A stretch of 64,000 bases of DNA from Isoetes taiwanensis. Lineage: Eukaryota > Streptophyta > Lycopodiopsida > Isoetales > Isoetaceae. The position numbers and the translations under genes were made by a program. Shown here piece after piece: positions 12,650-25,589 of this stretch. Location: assembly GCA_021234155.1 (NCBI GenBank), contig JAJEKV010000058.1, forward strand, positions 2,473,060 through 2,537,059. The letters run 5' to 3'. Below the pieces are notes generated by a model. It did not search any database, was not told the DNA's origin, and was given only the letters and a program-made list of their open reading frames with translations. Position 1 is the stretch's first letter; each line of letters begins with the position of its first letter.

Positions 12650-13660
12650 AGATCCTAATTGTTAGGCCCGTTGCATAATTCCATAGCTCTCTGCACTTGT
12701 AACTTTAGGTAAATGTTTTGGTTTTGTATCACATTTAAATCTAAATTGTCAACACTATGGCTTACATCAAGCATGCATTTGAAATGGAAACTCAACCTGT
12801 GATAGAGGCTTAGTATAGATATCTGCAGCCTGGTTGTTTGTTCCAATGTACTCAACTAAAATATATGTTTCGTTACCATATCTCTAATGAAGTGCATATG
12901 CAATTCAATGTGCTTGATTCTCTAATGCATCTTGATAGCTATGCAACTTAGACTATCGCATGATAATACGGCTGGAGTCAATTGCTTTATTCTTAGTTCA
13001 TTTAGCAATCTCCTAGCTCAGACTATTTTGTTTGCAGCTAAGGTTGAAGTAGCATTTTCTGCTTCAGCTGAAGACATGGCTATGCTTGAACTGCTGCACC
13101 TCTTATCATAATTATAAAACCTGATACGAACTTCTTGTTGCCAAATCTGATACCCAATCTGCATCACAAAAGCTTTATGAACAAGGTCACTATTGGTATA
13201 ACTTATCCCTTCATTTATATTCTCTTAAGGAATCTCAAAACTCCTTTAGCATCTGACCAGTGTTTCTTTCTAGGATTGTTAGAATACCTGCTTAAGAGAC
13301 TCACTGAAAAAATAAATGTCTGATCTTGTATAGTTGCAATTGTAAAGTAATCAACCTATTGCCCTGCATGGTATGTTTTCTATTTTCATAACTTCAAATT
13401 GAGTTTTTGTGTACATGCCTCTTGATATCTTATATCTTATGTTTGATTGATTGAGTGATAATATTTTGTTTGGTCTATCTCCGCTACCTCAATCCCAAGA
13501 AATCTTGTTAATTGTCCCAAGGCTCTCAATTTAAACTAGGATTTCAAAATATCCTTGCAAGTGTTTAGTAACCAAGTTATTTCCACTTCATCCTGGAACT
13601 TGTTTCATGTATACTTCATCTAATTTAGCATTTAAACTACATCCTTAATGCCACGGTTCT
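12650..13660 (-). mobile_element. Decayed Ty1/Copia pol remnant
   Basis: Translated fragments on the minus strand match the 3' half of Copia pol. Near 13640-13590 there is LDEVYMKQVPG, the conserved reverse transcriptase segment of Copia elements. Further down, pieces corresponding to the end of the RT region are broken by stops. Near 12900-12790 there is KHIELHMHFI and then GTNNQAADIYTKPLS, the standard RNase H terminus of Copia polyproteins (normally QLADIFTKPL). The frames shift repeatedly, and no LTR pair was found, so this is a dead fragment. Confidence 0.7.
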
Positions 13661-13869
13661 CAGCCTTACACGGTTAGATCTAATCTGAACTTGACAGCTG
13701 TTGCCAGCTAGTAACGTGCCAATGGCTCAAGATTTATGAAGATTATCTATAACGCCCTAGGATACTCGATGGAAAATGTCATAACATAACAACCAAGAGT
13801 TTTTCTCTGCCCCCTATTTTTGGGCTGTGCCTTATTTGCAAATAATATGGCTTCGCTAAAAAATTGTGG

Positions 13870-14345
13870 GATCAAGACTTACAGATAACAGGACTTACAG
13901 ATAACAAGGCTTTACTGAAGCTTTGCCAATCAGGGCTTCATTGAACCTTTGCAGATCTTGTGCCTTATTTACAGATAACAGGGCTTCATTGTGCTACGTC
14001 AGAGCTTTGTCGAAATAGGGCATCATTCTGCTTCATTGACCTTTTCCAGAATACGGCTTACTTGTATTTTGCTGGAGCTCCAACAAAATGTAACTAAGCT
14101 TCGTTTTTCTTTGCAAAGCATCTTTTCCCGGAAAAAGGGGAGGGGGGGGGGGGGCTCTCTCTCAAACTAGGAGCCTTCTCTGCTAGATTATTCAATAGAG
14201 CTTCGCTTTCCTTTGTGAGCGTAAAACAAAAAAAAAAATAGGAGGGGGGGGAGTTTTTTGAAGGAGGGGAGGGGGAGAGGCTTTGTTCAAAAAGTAGGAG
14301 CCTTCTTTGCCGGATTACTCAGTGTAAAGCCTCGAACTAGGGCGT
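13870..14345. repeat. Degenerate short repeats and G-rich homopolymer tracts
   Basis: ACAGATAACAGGGCTT-like units recur between 13876 and 14000. From 14130 to 14290 purine tracts dominate: G4-A-G13 at 14137-14154, an A run followed by GGAGGGGGGG near 14229-14251, and AGGGGAGGGGGAGAGG near 14265. Two diverged copies of a 40-bp block (TAGGAGCCTTC...) lie at about 14169 and 14298. The G tracts could form quadruplex DNA. No coding potential was seen. Confidence 0.65.
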
Positions 14346-17300
14346 TGAGGGAGATAACGCTAGGGTGTTATGTCCATAGGCCGTATGCTTCCAAAAAAAA
14401 ATAATAATAAAAAAATCGACGTGGTTAAAATGGCGAGGGCATGTGCATCAGCCGTGTTGCGCACTCTCTCGCCATTTTGGCTATGCTTCATTTTTTTTTC
14501 GGCAATGCCCTCGGGCCATGGCGTTATCTACACCATATGATGTATTTCAAATCTTTTGCTTTTGTATATGCTAGGAGTATCCCGATACTGGATGAAAATG
14601 TTTCATTGTAATCTGATTTTTTTTGTAAAATTCCTTGGCCACTAATTATTTTCAGTAATTCAATGACATTTTTATCTTGTGTTCTTTCCACTCATTCATA
14701 AGTATCTTTTTTTTTTAAAAGACAGTGTTCCAAAGATTCGCGTAAGTGAAAAGATAATCTTAAATAAAATCCTAACAATATATTTCAGGTGTAAAATAAT
14801 TATAATAAATAAGAAACTAAAGTAACTGAATAAGTTCATAAAAAAGATTTCACAATTATTTTGTGATAGTATTGATGATAAATATAATAACTAATAAATA
14901 TTGAATTATAAATATCAGTATATTAATTAATAGATATTGAATTATAAATACTAATCTAAATAGATAGTCTATTAATAATTGAGTTACAAATTCTAGTGTA
15001 ATAATAGAAGTTGATACTTGCATAAAGTTTACTAAAACTTCAAAATAATAACTCATAAATAATATATAGATAAAACTGTTATTGAGTTATATTAACTATT
15101 ATAAATGTATTTATTGATAAAGCTTAAAACTTTAGTAGACAATTGTAAGTCCATAAAATAAAGTTCATTATTTATTGTCTAAAAAATCTTACAAGAACTT
15201 ATTTATTGTGTGCATTCGCCAAGCATATACATGCACGTCCACTCTAACAAGATAGGAATATTGTATATATTATATCCTACATTTATAAGATTATAAAGTT
15301 TCCATTTCGAGACTACAATATTTTACATTTATAAACTATGAAAAAACAAAAATATATTATATTTTTATAAACTAATATGTCATTTCTCTAAATGGTTATA
15401 GGGCTTGATAACTGTACTAGAACATTCAAATTTAACCCTTGGTGACTGCTTTTGAGCGGATGTACTTTCAAAGCACAACAAGAAGGTGATCCAATAGGCA
15501 CAGAATAATCAAATACTTTCTAGCTAAAGTAATATTTTAGCATATATAAGGAAGAGGACTGATTAATTGGGTGTTGTTCAAAATGGTGGTGCTTTTTATT
15601 ATTTCCATCTCAAGAGGAGTAACTATTTATCTTCCTCAGGTGCAAGGCAGATCTAAGATTTTGCTTTAGATTTTCTATGCGTTCGTTGCTTATATGCATT
15701 TATCTGCATACCCACAACTGTTAATTAAACCTGGTTTATTCCCATGCTCCTCAAGACAACCATCTATGTAAAAATTGAAATAAAGAAAGACTTTTCTACT
15801 ATTGGTAATGGTCCATCAAATAAGCTAAATTTTTGTCGATCAAAAGACTTTAAGAGCTTGCTCATATCCTCTCGCATTGACAAGTCGACCACAGAATAAG
15901 CTATGAAGTAGTTTCTACATAAGGCACTATATCGTGGGCGATGGTGGCATTGACATTGTGCCTGACTTTGTTGACTTTATTTTCTAATTTCAATGTAGTG
16001 CATCCTTCTTGAACTTGAAATCTGGCCTTCTAAAAAGAACTTGGGTTTTTTTCCCACTTGATGAGCGAGCACTTGAATACTCTCATGCACTTTGTGGCTA
16101 CACTAGAGAAACCCTCCTCTAGCAATGGGCAATCCAACTCTCATTTATCCTGTAAGTCAAGGAACTTTATGTAGCTTGACCATGCCTCATTGTAGTCCTT
16201 TGTCCCTAAATTGTATAAATTATTTTGTTGTACAAACTTTAGAAATCAAATGCCTACGCCCATTTGCTTTCCATTTGCTTGAAATGATTTTGCCCTTGAC
16301 ATTTTTTAGATATTCTGATACACTAAGTTTTTCTAAATGAAGAAAAGGTCAAGTAGCTCTTCAAAGTTTTCTGCAAATTTGAAAATGTCTGAAGAAAGAG
16401 AGAATGATTTAAGTATTCGGGAGAGATTTAGTGTCCGAATAGAACTAATAATCTCAACATGAAGTGGAGCAACACACTCTTTCCGTGCAATGAAAGTTTA
16501 AATAAGATGCATGATAGGCTTTCCAATCTCAAAATAATTAATGTTTGTCTAGAACTGCCTATCCATAATGACATCCTTATCTCTAACATCTAATTTTTTA
16601 ATTGGATGTTGCCTCATAAGGTAGCATTCCAATGTATGAGAGGCAAGAGCAATCAAGCATTTAGGTAAGTAGGCAATCACTCCGATCCTCAACTTACTAC
16701 CCTTCTGCAAGAATCTTGGAGACTTGAAAGCTTGAAAGCTTGAATATTTTTGCCCATTGTTGTCTACATATACCAAACCCACTTTGCAAATTAAGAAGCT
16801 GAATTATATTTTTCTTTATATAGCACTTGAAGCCTCAACTTTTCATATGCACTAAGTTCCAGTTTATATAAATGAGATTCTGATATGAAGGATAACATAA
16901 GAAAATGGAAAATAAAATTAGACCTCAAAGATAAATTATTTAGAGAACCTATACCCCATGCAATTTTTTGTAAAGCAGCACTAACTCTTCTCTAGAATGT
17001 AAAATCATAGTAGCGTTTCATATTTATGATATTGTGCCAACCCAAAATATAATAATCAGTTCTCTTAAAATTTCCTTTGCGAAGACTAGAAATTGGAGGC
17101 TATTATTTTAATCAAGCCTTATCAATTGTTGTATTGAAAGATTATTTTATCTGTTTCTGAAATTTCAAAAAGAAAGAACACAACATAACAATATTGGAGT
17201 TACTTTCCATATAAAAAGTTTTTTTTTTCGACCTCTTGCAGAAATTAATCAAAGGCTCCTATATAAAATTCTTCAACAGCTCTTGACAAAAAATTTATAA

Positions 17301-18680
17301 TGCTCATATTAAAGAAGGTAACATTATTGAGACACTCACGTGGGTCAATGCAGACAACCAGAGAAAACTTTATCCAGCCTCCGAGAACATTCTGCAGAGA
17401 AGCTAGCACAGTATGCTTCACTATTTTTAAAGTATTAAACTCATATTTCGAAGTAAATTACAAGTATTTTAGACTTGTACTTGACTAAAATACTAAACCC
17501 TTTCATTCATATAAAAAGTTATAGATCTACTAGAGAAGCCTTTACTACTATAATATATATGTAGAAAAATATACTTAATTACTTCTTGAAAAAAGAATAT
17601 ACAGTGGACAAACTTTTGTAATTCCACAAATTAAAAAAAAAAATTGACTAGTAAGAAGATAAAAAGAAATAAATAAATGGACAAATTTTAAAATTTGGAG
17701 AAGTAAAAAGATAAATCATATGTAAATGTATATCACCAAATAAATAAATCATTATGATAAATATGAGATTTGCTATATTGATAATATGTACGAAATAAAT
17801 AAATAGTAACTAAAGCTCTAAAGTTATAATCAAATTATATTGACAAATTATAGATTTCACAAACTGGCAACTTAAAACATCTAATAATGACTTGTTTTAT
17901 CAGCAATAATTATTATAGGGATTTGAACAAGTTATAATTCAACAAGATCTAATAATGACTAATATATCATTCGATAAATATCGAATTATGAATATATATC
18001 TAAACAAACACATTCTTTGATAAATACCAAATTATAAGTATCAATTAAATTTGACAACTAACTGCTCTGTTTCTACGTGTAGTACAAATTCCAACTAGCA
18101 TCTAATGTTTCAACTGTCTGTACCACTGAATGTCATCATATCGATCGGCATGTAAATGTAGCCTTTTCACATCTTGAACAAGAGTTTTAGCAGTATTATC
18201 AGGTGAAACATCTTTTGTATTTGAAGCATTCTTCTCCACTTCACTCTTCTGAGAAGCTTTAACAGCAGGAGATCAATGTATTCTGCAGGATCATCCATGG
18301 TAAAAGTTAGTAGGCACGAGTATGGGTGTGGATATGGCTGTAGGTATGGTCACGAGATATTTGCCAAGAGTTCTCAAGATAATTCTACATCACTCCTCCA
18401 TATACATCGATTTCAAGTTTGCAATTTTCAATTTTTAGTTCCCATTGATTAGCTCTTTCCAAGCCTGCTAGTTATTACATCATAGAACAAAGCTAAATGG
18501 TAGGCATCTATTAGGATTACAATGTATAAAAGAAAAGAGAATGATATGTTTATTAAGGTCGAATCCAGTGAGAATTCATGCGGTACATAGATGGCTCCAG
18601 TAAGAATGAACAATCTTCGGAACTCAATGACTATTTTCTTCATTTCGAACTCAAACTCGAGTTCAAATTGTTACAACGTA
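14346..18680. other. AT-rich region without recognised genes
   Basis: The sequence is strongly AT-rich, especially 14750-15400 and 17550-18060, with many degenerate ATAAATA-type tracts. A minus-strand stretch around 16800-15950 reads as loosely protein-like pieces (for example SFQAFKSPRFLQKGSKL near 16740) broken by stops. It could be an old coding element, but I cannot place the family. Confidence 0.4.
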
Positions 18681-18689
18681 TATATTGTG

Positions 18690-19470
18690 TGATGGTCCCC
18701 GAAAGTATACGACGCCCCGCCATATACTCTAAGGGAAATCCCCCATCCAGCATCAACTGCTATATGGGCCCTCCGTCTGCCCTGATCCTGGGATGGCCAG
18801 GACATGGGTAAGGAAACATAGAGGCGTCTTGCATGTCCATCTCTTATGGGCTCCTATAATAGTAAAAGCATACTAAAGTGCCACCACTAGGAACAATGTA
18901 ACATAAATAGCTACCACGAAGGGTAGCACATCCATATAACCATAGATACATCAATAATATATCGTAAAACATATGAGCTCCTACCCAGGCTCAGACTCGT
19001 AGAAGAAAAAGTAGACTGACAGCTAGGTCTTAAGATAGAGCAGACCGAGATATAACAGTGGCGGGGCTGGCTATAAACAATGGCTAGGGTTGACCATTCC
19101 ATCCGCTCCCCTGTACATACTTTGCAGATGGGCTAAATCAGGCTCTGGCGTGACTATAACCTGCTAGAGACGTAGTCTCATGGTATCACCCATTGGGACT
19201 ACTCCAAGTTGCATCCCCCCCCCCCCGATGAGGTGGGAAGGGTTGCATTTCCCCTTTCCGAGGAATAGTGGCTCCATGGGCGGCTAGAGGATTGTGGCGA
19301 CACACGTCCGTACCCGATTGAACTCCCCAAAATAAGAGCCAGGCCGACACTTGCAACTCTTGAGTCACGGCGACACCATTGACCCAGGAAGGGTCGGACC
19401 CATAACATTTAACAAAAAATTGAAGTAAAGCCTGTAACCGAAATTGTAGTATTTTCAAAATTTGAAGATA
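18690..19470. other. GC-rich island of unknown origin
   Basis: This stretch has a visibly higher GC content than the AT-rich DNA on its left and contains a C12 run at 19215-19226. Open frames on the minus strand (about 19458-19186) have no recognised motif. The sharp compositional change suggests an inserted sequence such as an LTR, but I could not find a partner copy in the window. Confidence 0.4.
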
Positions 19471-19708
19471 AAATCTTCATATCCACATGCAAAATTTACC
19501 GTCTTTTTCTAAAACTCAGTTATGTGCAAAGGTGTAAGGACTGATGAGGGAGGGATCCAGCACGTCATCATATTCATTTATGCAATCCTCATCACCTTCA
19601 CTTCTTTCATTGTCATTTGAGGAAGTGCTTGAGTTATCTTCCTTATCTCTATCAATAGATGGTGAAACATTGCCACCACCACTCCCTTCTTCATCCTCTT
19701 CCTCGTAA

Positions 19709-22081
19709 CTACAAGGTTTTTTTAAGCAAATTGATTGTCCTCTGGCGTAGACGATTGTCAGATTTTAGTTTGAAATCATAGCACAATATAGTCACGTCAC
19801 TTAGGTTCAGCTCATCCCTACAACCCACTTTCTTGGACTTTCTCCCCTTTCCTTGAGTTCTCATTTCTAACTCATATCTACCTTCAAAAGCATTTTCTGA
19901 ACGTGTCGCAAGCCAATGAATTTCGAGTTTAGTCACTAAACCTTCCTCCGTGACTGTGTCAAGTACTTTTGCTATCCAAAAAGGTCGACCTTTGTCATCT
20001 TCCTCAGGAGCAATCAGCATACCTTTGACAATTTCTGTGATATTACCTTAAGGCTCATTCCTGCGTCTTGGTCCGAGGTACATGACTCGGTCCTCGTCTT
20101 CCTCTACAACGTCTGAATGGATGCACAACGTCTTCCTCCCCGTGCTCTGTTATTGGCACAAAGGCCACAACATATGAAGAGAGTGTGGCAGGAGCATTGT
20201 AGGAGATGGTTCACAAGATGGTCCATAGACTATCAACACATTATGGATATGTCGGATATCGCGGAGCAGGAGCTGCATTTGAATGAGCGCTTTGCTGCCT
20301 CTCTGTGGGATGCACCCACTCTTGCAAAGCCCAAAATAGAGCACTACCACACACAGGTCAATCCGTCACTTGAACACGGCCCCCACCAGTATCTGAAGGA
20401 TACCAAAAAACGGAGAGCTATAGCTGCAATAAGGACAGGGTCCCACCATCTCGTAATTGAGATGCAGACCCGAGGTAATGGATGGAGGGCGTGGAATCCC
20501 CCAAAGATGAGAGATTATGCCGTCGCCACATGCGATAGTAGAAGATGAACACCATGCTCTACAGAATGCCCAAAGATATGCACACATCCGAAAGCAGCTC
20601 ATGCCGATCTCGAGATGCTCTGAGATAGCAATTCATCAACCGGGCTGGCTTCGCCAATGGTGGCACATCTCAAGGCCCTACATTCCCCGCAAGTCTCCAC
20701 CGGCCAAGGAGTCCCTCACAAAGATTGGGAATTTGAGCTCCCGGTGATAGGGCCTCTCAACGCCTACTACAAGGGTTTTTCCTCCCACATGGGGGTTTTT
20801 TCATCCCAAAGGGAGACACATTGTCTGGGGGTTTCATGTTTTCTTTTGTGTTTGGAAATTTTCCACTACATTGTATCACCATCTCATAGGCCAGCTTGGC
20901 CTCCGTGGACGCTAAAATATACTTCCTTCCTTCCTTCCTTCCTTCCTCTCACTGGTGCTATTGTAGTATTGCTTGGATGTGCCTGGTTTTGGGGTTGATG
21001 GAAGGTGTTAGGCCATTGAAATAGTTCCTGTAACTGTCTTAGAGCTAGGTTTTGAATAGCAAATTTCTGTTCAAGAAAGAAATTTCTCCAGTCTTTTGCT
21101 AAGAAGTACTTAAAGCCTGAGGAAATTCTATTTTCAGTGGCTTTTATGGATGTCACTGGGGTACTTTTCTTCAGGAAGTTGCTCAACATGTTCTATGAAG
21201 CAAGTGTCTGGAACAGACTTAAGAAAGGACAATCCCTCTGGTGGACTCCAGTCTTTAGTTGTGGTGCACTTCTTCCCCTGTAAGAAGCTCTGTCCATTTT
21301 TCAAGTAAAACTTGATGTGGTGTTAAAAGGTGAGATCATTCAGCTTATTGATAGCTTGATCTCTACTGGAACGTGTGGAGAAAACAAATTCTCTAAAGTC
21401 AGCAGTCTCTTTTAGAAGCTCAATAACTGGTATGGGAGTGTAAGAATCTTCAATGATTCGAATTAAAGCAGGAAGACAAAAAGCCTTCTTCCTTCTACGA
21501 CGCACGAAAAATCTGTTGAACATCTGGTCTATTTGATCATGAGTGTGGTCCCTAGCTCCACTAGCATGGCACATTGTAGTATTGTCAAGCTGCAGGTAGA
21601 GCACTGATGATAATTGCTCGTGCTCGCACATAACCTTGTTAAGAATTGTAATTGTGAGGTTTGGGTCACCATGCAAGTTTGGATACACCAAAAATACTTT
21701 GCACTTTAGACTTCCTTTGAAGACCATAGGTCCTACAAGGTGGACCTTAACAAAACATTCCTCTGGCACATCTTTAGGAATATTTAAGAAATGAGGTAGA
21801 GTTATCTTTTTTTTATTCATTGCATCAATCACAACAGACATGTACTGCAGTGGACGTTCGAGAGCTTTTTTCCTGTGCTTGGCAAGCTTTCTTCTCCCGG
21901 CTTCTTGTTGTTCACGATGTCTGGCAAGGTTCTGTTGCACAATATCTGTTGAAGAAATTAGGTCAAAACAATTCTTTGAAACAAGTGTGAGATTAGAGAA
22001 TTTAAACTTATTTCTTTCGATCTCTGTCTTTGCGGTTTCTTGTTGACTTTTTAATCCTGCATATCTTGAACAAACAGACAT
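19709..22081 (-). pseudogene. DUF7869-like transposon-associated protein, interrupted
   Basis: The minus-strand frame 22081-21323 contains VVIDAMNKKKITLPHF, LVYPNLHGDPNLTITILNKV, LYLQLDNTT, HTHDQIDQMFNRF and RRKKAFCLPALI. As I recall, these are signatures of a many-copy, probably mobile protein family (DUF7869-like) in plants and animals. Relative to the usual order, the stretch between LQLDNTT and HTHDQID is missing, including the first part of the GHTHDQID motif, so it looks like an internal deletion. The C-terminal part resumes at 20050-19709 (RPFWIAKVLDTV, NAFEGRYELEM, RLRQRTINLLKK). The two halves are separated by a plus-strand LINE tail (about 20050-20947). The N-terminal end abuts the poly(T) start of another LINE at 22099. 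It is inactive. The family name is from memory and was not searched. Confidence 0.55.
20050..20947 (+). mobile_element. 5'-truncated LINE with (TTCC)n tail
   Basis: The plus-strand frame 20117-20548 carries the region typical of LINE ORF2 C-termini (IAAIRTGSHHLVIEMQTRG). A shifted frame from 20517 adds VEDEHHALQNAQRYAHIR, the His/Cys-type C-terminal motif after reverse transcriptase. The insert ends in GACGCTAAAATATAC followed by six TTCC units (20922-20946). It splits the DUF7869-like gene. The 5' boundary near 20050 is where the host reading stops, and I did not find a clean target duplication. Confidence 0.6.
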
Positions 22082-22097
22082 TCTATGTCTCCTGGAA

Positions 22098-25000
22098 ATT
22101 TTTTTTTTTTTTTTTTTTGAAGGTAAGAACTTTTTATATTGATCAGATTGGAAGAATTACAATACGAAGATTCCTCATGGATCAGATATAATTTAAGTGT
22201 ATAGGATCCCACATGGATCTGAGTTATATCTGCAGTTACAATACTCATGAGTCTCTCTCAGCTTCTTCTTCTATCTAACTAATACTACAGTATCAACATC
22301 TTCTCAGTTAAATAGAATACTACAGGAGTCAAATTCCCATTTTCCATAAACTGCACACAATCCTGAGTGCTCCAAAAAACCTCTTGCAGAATTAGAAATG
22401 AAGAGAAAAAAGACGAAGAGTAACCTGAACAATCTCCCGCACTGCTCATAGAAGCCAATATGCTTCAAACTATGATCAAATTCTGCAACTTTACTACCAA
22501 ATGTGAGATTAAAAGGAGATGCTGCATTGTCGGGATGCGCCAGTCAGCCTACCTGTAATAAGCTAGACACACAGCCCAGCCACCAAAACTCCCCTCTAAA
22601 GTTTGGTTTATAATGATATGGAAGCATCTTCCTGGACACAATTAGATCCCTAGCTCGGCAATCTCAAATAAGTCTTACATCCTGTTTTAAAACTGTAGAA
22701 TTATGATCCAGAACTTACTCTAGCTCCTTCCAAGAAAGCATGCGTCTCAAAAGCGCCTTATAAGTTTTGCTGGCTTTCTTATTGTCAACAGCCGTACTTA
22801 ATGCTTGCTTAGCATGCATGCATTCCTTGTCAAACCATTTTTGGTTCTGCCAGTTTACTCTATGCCTAGTAGTTCCAAAGACTTCAGTTGCCACTGCCAA
22901 TGTGTTTCCAACCAGAATCTGGTTATAACCAAATGCATCAGCTGGCTACTTTATCTGCTCGAGCCTGCTGGTTAAAGTATTCGCATATTTGGCTGCAATT
23001 TTGTAATTGAGTTTGACGTGCTGAGGCTTCAAAATCTGTTTTGGAGTTTGAGACTTAACTGCTTTAAAAGCCAGATTGAGAGGTGCATGGTTTGAAACTA
23101 GCGGCTTTTCAAGTATATGAAAGTCATGGAGCATTGTACAAGTGGGATTACCTAGCAGGAGATCGACAACAGAGTTGCCATTTGGCTATAAACATGTGTA
23201 ATTATGTGAATCTGGAAAAGTCTGTATGCCATTGAAAACAATCCACTTTAGTGCCTCACATAGCTGCAATACATGATTTACCATAGTATTGCTAATGTGA
23301 TCATTGAATGTCTGCTTCCAAGAGTGCTCTGAATCGGTATATCCTTGCAACCAGATTTCATTGCTATCATCACGGAATAAAGGAGCATACCTCAGTCCTA
23401 ATCTTGCATTGAAATCTCCTGCCACATAATTAAACTGATCCCTTAGATTGGTAGTTAAGAATGTCCCTGGTAAGATATAAGAAAGGGTCATGAGAATCCA
23501 GATCTGGCTAATCATATACTTTTGCAGGTTCAGGATCTAATGGGGCAAAATAAACATAAGCAACATAAAGAGGCTTTTGTCCACTAATGCGCAGCCACAA
23601 GTACTGTTTATAGGGGCAGGTATGCTCAATTTTCACTTCATCTGTGTGGGAGAAGCGAACATAGCAGGCTAAACCTCCCCAACCTCTATGACATGCTCCT
23701 TTCTTATTGTGTAGGGCAGCAATTTTTGTGAAGTCTTGGATGCCAACTAGTGGTTTCATGTCATATTCCCATGTTTCAAGAAAGACCAAGATATCATGCT
23801 GCTTGAATAGATCGATACTGGGCAGGAATTTGGATTCGCTTGCACCATGGATGATCCACACCAAGAGTCTGAGGTTGACAATGACTTTGCTTCCAAGAAT
23901 ATATGCATTTTTTCCATCAGCCTTATGCTTCTTGACTTCATCTAGTAACATTTTTCTATCTTTTTGTTGTTGGGGATTAGACCCTCGTTTAACCAGATGC
24001 TGTGTCCCTTGAGATTCCCTTTGTGTTGCATTGCACGGTTGCGCAATTCCAGGCTAAGGAATTTAACAATGACAGGTCTGTGTCTTTCCTCGATTTTCCT
24101 GCCAACCCTGGAGCAGGATTGGATCTTAGGTTCATGAAGAAAGATCTTATTCTTAAAAATATCATTGATAGTATCAGATAAATTTTCTCCTGCTACTTCT
24201 TCAATGCCCGATATTTTGATATTAGTTGCTCTTTGTTGCCTATCTTCCAACTCTAAGACTCTGTCCTGCCGTCCTGCCTTGTCGGAGAAGATTAGAAACC
24301 TTAGATTCAATCTGAGTAACAAAATCTTGAGGTTGCTTAGCATTAGAATTCTGGTCCAATTCAGCTTTGAGACAAATTATTTCTGTGGCATCATGTGCTC
24401 TTGCTATTTCTAGGGTTTGGTTTTGTGCTTGCAACTGCCGATTTGCCTCCTGGAGTTCATTCTTTTGTTCCACCAGATCCAGCACTAGGCTTTTTATCTC
24501 AGTTATTTCCTGCATCAGCATCGGCATCGGCATCTTCATCTGATTATGGAGCAAATCGAAATCATCCTGGGGTTCTCCTTTGCTTGGTGTTTCGGAAGTT
24601 TTCCTTCTCCCCCCCATGGGAGAGCCTGCTACGAAATCTATTACGCGACCTGTTGGCGCCCTAAAATGCGACTTAATCCTTATCAATACCTGTTGTGGTA
24701 GCAATTATTGTTGCAGCATCTTGATAAGCAGTTTTTGCAAATATCTCCTTTACAGCGGACTGGAATTCCACAAACCCATGTGTCACAACGGTTGTGTGAA
24801 GAGGAATAGATACTGCAAGATCATCCTCATTTGTAGTGAAGTCATGGTGGGAGAAGTTGTGGAGAATCTCGCAGTCTTCTGATTGTGCTGCAGTTCTTGT
24901 TTGTCTACTTGAAGCAGGAGAAAGTGTGAATGGTCTGTTCCGAAAAACCTGTTGCAGTGGAGCCTGTGTAGTTTCGGGGGATGGAACAAAAGGTGGTGGA

Positions 25001-25290
25001 AGATTGCTACGTACAGCTGATGAGGCATTGAAAGGAGGGGGCAGCCTACTTCCTATTGGACTTGGAGAGGATTGGAAAGGTGGTGGTAGTCTACTAGTTG
25101 CTAGACTCAGAGTGTCTTCGAGGGGCGACAAGGATCTTGTCGAGGTAGGAGTCGGAGAAGCATTTGTGTCAAGAGGAAACCCATTACGTATTCCATCTAA
25201 ACTAAAGGAACTAGAGGCAACCAAAGGTGGTGGAAGTTTGTTCACGACGTGGTTAATTATCTTTAACAACTGCAAAACATTAGGAACATG
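22098..25290 (-). mobile_element. L1-type LINE with ORF1 and endonuclease, no RT
   Basis: Read on the minus strand, the element starts near 25290 and ends in a poly(A) tail, seen on the plus strand as T20 or so at 22099-22119. In order: a proline-rich segment with four LPPPF-like motifs (25275-24673); a coiled coil (24704-24240, LQAQNQTLEIARAHDATE); an RRM-like L1 ORF1 core (24343-23942, with LELEDRQQRATNIKISGIEE); an endonuclease in pieces with ILVFLETW (23951-23508), VAGDFNARLG (23515-23186) and SNHAPLNLAF (23134-22946); then a linker (22900-22715). The usual SDH catalytic motif reads SNH. Frames are broken between the pieces. Reverse transcriptase is missing, so this is an internally deleted copy. 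Confidence 0.7.
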
Positions 25291-25589
25291 TAATTAACTC
25301 ACTTGACTATTTTTCATTTGCTATTCGAGAACACAAAAAGCTATTCCGAAATATACTAGTCAAGCCTGTCTGGACGAGTCATATTCCATTTCACATAGAA
25401 AAAGAGAAAGGACCATGGCACCTTTAAAAGGGAAATTTGAGTACCTCAGTTGCGTATTCCGGTTTCACAGCTTTAGTCGCCAGACCGAACCCCTTCTATT
25501 CTAATCGCAGAATCGCATAGAGATAATCATGGACAGGTAAGCGTGTGAAGTACAGTGTAAAACTTTTTGCATTACTAGATCCTAATTTT

